Source: RGIG1828 sp045586905 (GTDB lineage: Bacteria; Bacillota; Clostridia; UMGS1810). From it: a stretch of 16,832 nt of DNA. The position numbers and the translations under genes were made by a program. The notes beneath the pieces are model-generated. The model was not told the origin of the DNA. It saw only the letters and a program-made list of their open reading frames with translations, and did not search any database. The DNA lies in the NCBI GenBank assembly GCA_045586905.1, contig JAZNBF010000037.1:1-16832 (forward strand). Direction: 5' to 3'. Positions 12,223 to 16,832 of the stretch are shown piece by piece. How positions within the stretch are numbered: the stretch's first letter is position 1; each line of letters opens with the position of its first letter.

Positions 12223-13950
12223 ATGATACTATCCGATAAATGGGGACAGGGAGCCTTGTTCTCCTACTCAAATGCCCTCGGTGAAAAGAGTGACCAAAAC
12301 TTTTATGCAAGGCTTTGCGGCGACAAATTTGCACTTTTGTTTGAAACAAAAAACAAATGTACACTGTCTGTAAATGCCGACAGGCTTTCCGATGTAACTT
12401 TCAGCACAGTCATGACCGACCTGATAGAAGCAAATCTGAAGCTCGGCGATGACATTTTCGATGTAAAAATTCTTTTTGCTCTGCCGGGCACAGTGCTCAT
12501 CTCTTCCGACTATGCCATAACAGTTAAGGCAGAATTTGAAAAAGAAATAAACACCAAAAAAAGCAAAAAAGGTATTTGTTTTTCTTCTGAAGGCGAAGAG
12601 TTTGCCCTCCTTGGCAAAAAAGAAAACGGACACATTGTGTATGCTTTTTCTTACGGAAAAGAGGCTCTGTCTCTTGCCGAAAAAGCACTTGAGCTTTCTT
12701 TTGAAGCAGTGTATATTCAGAGAAAAAACTTTTATGATACCCTGCCTTCACCCTCACTTCCCGATGCAGCAATCGAAAAGCTCTACTATAAATGTGTGTC
12801 GGTGCTTCTTGCAAGCATGCAGTGTGCTCAGGGGCTTATAAAATCAGACTATATAGCTCCTGCAAAAAACAAAATGAACTCACTCTATTCCTACTGGTCG
12901 GCCATTTGCACACTCGGTCTCAGACACATATGCCCCTCCGTTGCAAAAGATACCCTCGAATCCATCCTTGCAGCTCAGTCGGGTGACGGACTTGTGCCCT
13001 CATCTGTATCGGCAACCTCAAAGAGTGGCGAGCTTAATCCACCCGTGCTTGCGTGGTGTATGTGGGAGCTGTATACGGTAAATGGCGATGTGGAGATGCT
13101 CCACAATGCCTATGCACCACTAAAAAAATATCTCCACTACATAATAGAAACCCGTGATATCAACAAAAACCACATATTTGAGTGGCAATCATATGAAAAC
13201 ATAGCCCTCTCGGGCATGGAAAGCACCATGGACAACTCACCCCGCTTTGATGACGGAATAATTTTAGACAGTATTGACCTCACATCTTATGTTGCCAACG
13301 AGTCACACTTCATGAGCCTCATTGCCGAAGAAATTGACAAGCACGGTGAAGCTCTCTATTGGGATGTGGTGTTTGAGCGAATCAAAAACGCAGTGAACGA
13401 GCTTCTGTTTGACGAAGATGACAAAATATATTATGACCGTGCAGTTGTGAGCGGCATGTTCAAAAAAGTAAAAACATCGGCGTCGTTTTTGCCGATGTTT
13501 GCAGGAATCTGCGAAAACAGAAATGCTATGGCGCTTTTGAAATTTTTGAACTCCTCCGAGCGATTTAACCTCAAAAATGGCGTGCCTTCGCTCTCGCATG
13601 ACAGCGAATATTATTGCGACAACTTCTGGAGAGGACCTCTCTTTATTCATCACAACTATTTTATTGCAAAAGGTCTCGACAAATATGAGATGCACGACAA
13701 GGCAAACGAGATAAAAGCAAAAAGCCTCGGTGAAGTGCTTTCCGAATATGAAAACTGCGGAGTTTTGTATGAATATTACTCTGCTGACGGGAAGAAAAAA
13801 GCGGCATCGCTTGGCAAAAAAGACTTTTCAACCTCACCGTTTATGTTTGACACATCAGATGTAAACATAAGAGATTTTGCTCCCACTGCGGCAATCATAG
13901 TTGATATGATTCTTTCAAAGAGAGCCAAAATGCCACAGAGACAAAATTAA
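12223..13950 (+). CDS. GH63-like (alpha/alpha)6-barrel glycoside hydrolase
   Basis: A 575-residue cytoplasmic protein, no signal peptide. The second half resembles the (alpha/alpha)6 barrel of GH63 and mannosyl/glucosylglycerate hydrolases: YSYWSAICTLGL, AAQSGDGLVPSSV, AWCMWELY, ESTMDNSPRFDD (D337 candidate general acid), SIDLTSYVANESHFMSLIAEEI, NFWRGPLFIHHNYFIAKGL and GVLYEYYSADGK (E517 candidate general base). The first about 190 residues look like a beta-rich N-terminal domain. The frame is open from a GTG at 12214, but that GTG overlaps the AAAGGAG ribosome site; the ATG at 12223, 8 nt after it, is chosen. Possible substrates are short alpha-glucosides or alpha-mannosides, including glucosylglycerate-like solutes, which I cannot decide. 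No sugar transporter or regulator is adjacent; enolase follows after a hairpin. Confidence 0.75.
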   Translation: MILSDKWGQGALFSYSNALGEKSDQNFYARLCGDKFALLFETKNKCTLSVNADRLSDVTFSTVMTDLIEANLKLGDDIFDVKILFALPGTVLISSDYAITVKAEFEKEINTKKSKKGICFSSEGEEFALLGKKENGHIVYAFSYGKEALSLAEKALELSFEAVYIQRKNFYDTLPSPSLPDAAIEKLYYKCVSVLLASMQCAQGLIKSDYIAPAKNKMNSLYSYWSAICTLGLRHICPSVAKDTLESILAAQSGDGLVPSSVSATSKSGELNPPVLAWCMWELYTVNGDVEMLHNAYAPLKKYLHYIIETRDINKNHIFEWQSYENIALSGMESTMDNSPRFDDGIILDSIDLTSYVANESHFMSLIAEEIDKHGEALYWDVVFERIKNAVNELLFDEDDKIYYDRAVVSGMFKKVKTSASFLPMFAGICENRNAMALLKFLNSSERFNLKNGVPSLSHDSEYYCDNFWRGPLFIHHNYFIAKGLDKYEMHDKANEIKAKSLGEVLSEYENCGVLYEYYSADGKKKAASLGKKDFSTSPFMFDTSDVNIRDFAPTAAIIVDMILSKRAKMPQRQN

Positions 13951-13978
13951 AAAACGAGAATTAAATTAAAAAACTTGC

Positions 13979-14014
13979 AAAAAATACATATATCATCTGA
14001 TGTATGTATTTTTT
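13979..14014 (+). terminator. Hairpin with T-tract directly before the enolase ribosome site
   Basis: AAAAAATACATA (13979-13990) pairs with TATGTATTTTTT (14003-14014) around a 12-base loop. It is positioned to end the GH63-like transcript, but ends only 6 bp before the GGAGG of eno, with no obvious promoter between. It may be a leaky terminator or attenuator. Confidence 0.7.
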
Positions 14015-14033
14015 ATTTGCGGAGGAAAGCTTT

Positions 14034-15326
14034 ATGAAACAACACATTGAAATCATTGATGTTTTTGCAAGGGAAATCATAGACTCCCGTGGCAATCCAA
14101 CCATCGAGGCAGAGATCATATGCGAGGGTGGATGCATAGGAAGAGCAGCTGTACCGTCGGGCGCATCAACCGGCGAGCACGAAGCAGTGGAAAAGCGTGA
14201 CGGAAACAAGGAAAGATTTATGGGCAAAGGTGTGCTCGATGCTGCATCAAATGTGAACACAATCATTTCCGACAAGCTCGTGGGGATGAATGTGCTCGAC
14301 CAACAGCTCATCGACAAAACTCTTTGCGAGCTTGACGGAACACCAAACAAAGAAAAGCTCGGAGCCAATGCCATACTTTCGGTGTCGCTTGCGTGTGCAA
14401 AAGCAGCAGCCAAAGCACTTGGACTCAGCCTTTACAGCTATGTGGGAGGAAGCTTTGCCAATCTTCTGCCGGTGCCCATGATGAATATATTAAACGGTGG
14501 CGCCCATGCCAACAACAACATAGACATTCAGGAGTTTATGATTATGCCCGTTGGTGCGCCTACATTCAGAGAGGCCTTAAGAATGTGTTGCGAGGTGTTT
14601 CACACTCTAAAAAAAGTGCTTTCAGACAAAGGCCTCATCACATCGGTGGGTGACGAGGGAGGCTTTGCTCCTGCTCTCGAAAGAGACGAAGATGCCCTCG
14701 AGCTCATATGCACTGCCATAGAAAAAGCAGGCTACGATACCGATAGCGATTTTAAAATAGCAATTGATGCCGCATCGTCTGAATGGGCAGAAAACAGCGG
14801 AATGTACAAGTTGCCAAAGTCGGGAATAACCTTCACCAAAGATGAGCTTGTGAATTATTGGGTGACTCTTTGTGACAAATTTCCCATAATATCCATCGAA
14901 GACGGTGTGGGTGAAAACGACTGGGAAGCATGGAGCCTCCTTACCCAAAAGCTTGGCGGAAAAGTGCAGCTTGTGGGCGATGACCTCTTTGTCACAAACC
15001 CGAAAAGGCTCGGAGAAGGAATTGAGAAAAATGTTGCAAACTCAATCCTCATAAAGGTCAACCAGATAGGCACCCTCACTGAGACTGCCGAGGCAATTGC
15101 CAAAGCCATGCGCCATGGCTACACCACCATTATGTCGCACCGTTCGGGTGAAACTGAAGACACCACAATAGCCGACCTGGCTGTCGCTTTCGGATGCGGA
15201 CAGATTAAAACCGGTGCTCCGTCGAGGTCGGACAGATGTGCAAAATATAACCAGCTTCTGCGCATTGAAGAGGAGCTTGGTGAAACAGCAAAATATGACG
15301 GAATAAAAGCTTTTTACAATTTGTAA
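14034..15326 (+). CDS. eno: Enolase
   Basis: Glycolytic enzyme converting 2-phosphoglycerate to phosphoenolpyruvate; magnesium-dependent, cytoplasmic. The 430-residue chain has the N-terminal REIIDSRGNPT and GAHANNNIDIQEFMI. The catalytic E208 is in DEGGFAP, the metal ligands are D245, E289 and D316, and the catalytic base K341 is in ILIKVNQIGT. The family signature SHRSGETEDTTIADLAV and GQIKTGAPSRSDR follow. The frame is open upstream to 14004, but the ATG at 14034 has GGAGG 8 nt before it and gives the family's usual N-terminus. It stands alone rather than in the gap-pgk-tpi-gpm-eno cluster seen in many Bacillota. The gene ends at a GC-rich hairpin. Confidence 0.97.
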   Translation: MKQHIEIIDVFAREIIDSRGNPTIEAEIICEGGCIGRAAVPSGASTGEHEAVEKRDGNKERFMGKGVLDAASNVNTIISDKLVGMNVLDQQLIDKTLCELDGTPNKEKLGANAILSVSLACAKAAAKALGLSLYSYVGGSFANLLPVPMMNILNGGAHANNNIDIQEFMIMPVGAPTFREALRMCCEVFHTLKKVLSDKGLITSVGDEGGFAPALERDEDALELICTAIEKAGYDTDSDFKIAIDAASSEWAENSGMYKLPKSGITFTKDELVNYWVTLCDKFPIISIEDGVGENDWEAWSLLTQKLGGKVQLVGDDLFVTNPKRLGEGIEKNVANSILIKVNQIGTLTETAEAIAKAMRHGYTTIMSHRSGETEDTTIADLAVAFGCGQIKTGAPSRSDRCAKYNQLLRIEEELGETAKYDGIKAFYNL

Positions 15327-15395
15327 AAGGGGATTTAATCTCCCCTTTACCCCTCTTTTTTCTCTCGGGGAGGGGTCTCCCCGAAACCCCTCCCT
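15323..15395 (+). terminator. GC-rich hairpin cluster after enolase
   Basis: A first hairpin overlaps the stop codon: GTAAAAGGGGA (15323-15333) pairs with TCCCCTTTAC (15341-15350), with one bulged A, followed by CCCCTCTTTTTT. A second region allows either CGGGGAG/CTCCCCG (about 15365-15382) or GGGAGGGGT/ACCCCTCCC ending in TTTT; these two exclude each other. The first is the likely enolase terminator. Confidence 0.7.
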
Positions 15396-15478
15396 TTTCG
15401 CTGTTAGATTACTAAGTGCTCAAATGATAAGCTTTTGAGTGTTATTATTTCTAAGCTAAGAAAAATATTCCAAACAAA

Positions 15479-15500
15479 AAAATCGTCCTAAGACGATTTT
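15479..15500 (-). terminator. Terminator of the CYTH gene
   Basis: On the minus strand AAAATCGTC pairs with GACGATTTT around a four-base loop, followed by a run of T (15482-15476). It lies 22 bp after the CYTH stop codon. Confidence 0.9.
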
Positions 15501-15522
15501 CAGATGTTGTTTATAGAAGATT

Positions 15523-16005
15523 TTAAGGCATACCCTTTTGTGCCAACACTGCGTTTTTGTAGCGACTGTCGCAGGTTACATCCTTGATTGCCCATGAAGG
15601 ATCTGGATATGAAAGAGCCTCATCATCTGATGCAAATTCTATTTCCATGTAGGCAAGGCCTTCGAGCGCGCCCTCGAAAATGTCAAATTCCATGGTGTGA
15701 CCTGTGTCATCTTTAATGCAGTAGCGTCTCTTTCTTATTATATCTCCTTCAGTTTTTGTAAGAAGATGGTCATACTGCTCTCGAGAAAGCTCAAGCTCAA
15801 ATTCATCTCTCGAAAGTGAACCGGGCTGAGGACGCGATTTGACGCAAAGAATGAACTTTTCGTCATTGACACCCCTCAGTCTCACTGTGGGCGAAAAGCT
15901 TATGTATGACTGCTCCATTATGAGAGGCTCTGCAGCCGAAAGGTCATAGGGAACCTTGGAGATGTCAATGAGCCACTTTCTTTCGATTTCTTTATTTAAA
16001 GACAT
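15523..16005 (-). CDS. CYTH domain protein (triphosphate tunnel metalloenzyme)
   Basis: A 160-residue single-domain protein of the CYTH/TTM superfamily, which hydrolyses or rearranges triphosphates inside an eight-stranded beta tunnel. It begins with the signature ExExK (E6-I-E8-R-K10, in KEIERKWLID). Then follow the strand residues YISFSPTVRLRG, FILCVKSRP, EFELEL, IRKRRYCI, MEFDIFEG and AYMEIEFASDDEAL, supplying the basic and acidic tunnel residues. The length suits small bacterial TTMs, which include inorganic triphosphatases; adenylate cyclase (CyaB) or thiamine triphosphatase activity cannot be excluded. A GTG at 16014 is in frame, but the ATG at 16005 gives the usual N-terminus; the ribosome site is weak for both. 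It is a single-gene unit with its own promoter and terminator. Confidence 0.88.
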   Translation of the reverse strand: MSLNKEIERKWLIDISKVPYDLSAAEPLIMEQSYISFSPTVRLRGVNDEKFILCVKSRPQPGSLSRDEFELELSREQYDHLLTKTEGDIIRKRRYCIKDDTGHTMEFDIFEGALEGLAYMEIEFASDDEALSYPDPSWAIKDVTCDSRYKNAVLAQKGMP

Positions 16006-16029
16006 ATAATTCACTCACTTTCTGTTGTG

Positions 16030-16058
16030 ATTATATATCTTTTTGATGTAAAAGTCAA
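16030..16058 (-). promoter_or_regulatory. Promoter of the CYTH gene
   Basis: On the minus strand: TTGACT (16058-16053), 17-bp spacer, TATAAT (16035-16030), 24 bp before the ATG at 16005. Confidence 0.85.
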
Positions 16059-16085
16059 CGAGGTGCAGTCTTTTTTAAAAAAAGC

Positions 16086-16114
16086 TTGACACACACTCAT
16101 CGCTATGATATAAT
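16086..16114 (+). promoter_or_regulatory. Consensus promoter of tRNA-Asp
   Basis: TTGACA (16086-16091), 17-bp spacer, TATAAT (16109-16114): a perfect match, as for tRNA-Glu. Confidence 0.93.
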
Positions 16115-16135
16115 AATCAAGCTGAAACACAACAT

Positions 16136-16209
16136 GGCCGAGTAGTTCAGCTGGTTAGAATGCCAGCCTGTCACGCTGGAGGTCGAGGGTTCGAGCCCCT
16201 TCTCGGTCG
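16136..16209 (+). tRNA. tRNA-Asp (anticodon GTC)
   Basis: Cloverleaf: the acceptor GGCCGAG pairs with CTCGGTC (one G-T). The D arm is GTTC-AGCTGGTTA-GAAT. The anticodon stem CCAGC/GCTGG encloses CTGTCAC, so the anticodon is GTC. The T arm is GAGGG-TTCGAGC-CCCTT, with discriminator G as required for aspartate. CCA is not encoded. The body is very similar to other bacterial tRNA-Asp sequences. Confidence 0.96.
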
Positions 16210-16217
16210 TAAAAAAA

Positions 16218-16246
16218 ATCACTCACATTTTGTGGGTGATTTTTTT
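16218..16246. terminator. Terminator shared by tRNA-Asp and the converging SLH gene
   Basis: ATCACTCAC (16218-16226) pairs with GTGGGTGAT (16232-16240) with one G-T pair and loop ATTTT, and has T-runs on both strands (plus 16241-16246, minus 16217-16211). Confidence 0.9.
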
Positions 16247-16281
16247 GTGCAATAAAAGGGGGGTCGAACCACGAGAGGGTT

Positions 16282-16832
16282 TTATTTAAGTGAATTTGCA
16301 ATTATTGTTACAACTTCCATTCTTGTTAAATCATAATCTTCCAGTCTGGATATATTGAGGTTAAGTGTGTCATAAAGATTATTCTTATATGCTGCAAAAA
16401 GAAAGTCATTTGGATAAGAACAGTTATCAGAAACGAGCCCGGAAACTATCGTCACAATCTTTGAAGCCTGAAACAAGGTAATGTTTCCATCGGGATTAAA
16501 CAAATTGTTACCGATGCCGTTAATCGCTTCAACCTTTACACAAGAGTTAATATGGTTTGATGCCCAATGATTTTGAGAATCTGTAAAACTGCATTTTCCT
16601 TCATCGGGATATTTTTTTAGCTTAGCAATTATAGTTGCAAACTCAGCTCTTGTAATTTTGTTGTTTGCTCTGAATGTATTGTCCTCATATCCTGAAATCA
16701 CGCCCATTTTAACCAATGTGTTAATATCGTCTTGCTGTCTTTGTGTCAGTTTATAAATATCTCTGAGGTCAACAGTTGGTTCGGTAATTTCTGCATTGCC
16801 AATTGTAAAATATTTTGTGATGCTTCTTCCTT
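16282..16832 (-). CDS. SLH-domain protein, C-terminal part (5'-partial)
   Basis: The frame is open from the right edge (first whole codon at 16830) to the stop at 16282-16284, giving 182 visible residues; the N-terminus is outside the window. It has three consecutive S-layer-homology-like repeats. The first is around VKMGVISGYEDNTFRANNKITRAEFATIIAKL. The second is FTDSQNHWASNHINSCVKVEAINGIGNNLFNPDGNITLFQASKIV. The third, weaker one, ends LTRMEVVTIIANSL. SLH triplets bind secondary cell-wall polymer and anchor the protein on the cell surface. The second and third repeats lack parts of the usual TRAE motif (ITLFQ and LTRME), so binding may be weakened. The nature of the missing N-terminal part is unknown. 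It converges on tRNA-Asp. Confidence 0.88.
   Translation of the reverse strand, partial: GRSITKYFTIGNAEITEPTVDLRDIYKLTQRQQDDINTLVKMGVISGYEDNTFRANNKITRAEFATIIAKLKKYPDEGKCSFTDSQNHWASNHINSCVKVEAINGIGNNLFNPDGNITLFQASKIVTIVSGLVSDNCSYPNDFLFAAYKNNLYDTLNLNISRLEDYDLTRMEVVTIIANSLK

Overview
The window looks like a chromosomal segment of an anaerobic low- to medium-GC Bacillota, most likely class Clostridia. The reasons are the gene families present (Pol I without a proofreading motif, a QueT transporter behind a preQ1 riboswitch, a ferredoxin-thioredoxin-reductase-like CPC/CMC/CHC protein, a copper-amine-oxidase-like stalk domain fused to a PpiC foldase, an SLH protein), strong sigma-A-type promoters, purine-rich Shine-Dalgarno sites and many A/T-flanked intrinsic terminators. 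Neither tRNA gene encodes CCA. The species cannot be named from the sequence alone.

Layout. 1-3810 (+): polA (its first few codons lie outside the window), coaE and a membrane-anchored lytic transglycosylase, closely packed. 3834-4407 (+): preQ1-I riboswitch, queT and a bidirectional terminator, facing a 43-residue small ORF on the minus strand. 4561-4834: a 274-bp element with 29-bp terminal inverted repeats (MITE-like). 4850-5345: two tandem copies (period 244 bp) of what looks like a minus-strand small RNA gene. Each copy has its own extended -10 promoter, an upstream Spo0A-type box, a closed three-stem structure and a terminator. 5483-8842 (-): acn-icd-ftrB operon (aconitase, NADP-isocitrate dehydrogenase, FTR-like protein) from one promoter. 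9122-11731 (+): M20D amidohydrolase and a secreted stalk-domain PpiC protein. 11774-11921 (+): tRNA-Glu(CTC) with consensus promoter and terminator. 11923-12094: an unusual array of small hairpins joined by a conserved 9-bp linker whose orientation flips in the middle. 12163-15350 (+): a cytoplasmic GH63-like (alpha/alpha)6 glycosidase, a hairpin and enolase. 15479-16058 (-): a CYTH/triphosphate-tunnel protein with its own promoter and terminator. 16086-16246 (+): tRNA-Asp(GTC). 16282-16832 (-): the C-terminus of a degenerate SLH protein running off the right edge.

How the genes fit together. Aconitase and isocitrate dehydrogenase form the citrate-to-2-oxoglutarate branch, which usually supplies glutamate in anaerobes; the third gene is probably a small thiol/iron-sulfur redox protein. 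QueT under a preQ1 riboswitch indicates salvage of a queuosine precursor. The rest is central housekeeping (replication/repair, CoA synthesis, glycolysis, wall turnover, protein folding).

The most novel item is the tandem small-RNA locus at 4850-5345. Its terminator, promoter box, internal hairpin and one 17-nt unpaired segment are almost identical between copies, while the two long-range stems differ almost completely in sequence yet still pair. I do not recognise the RNA family.
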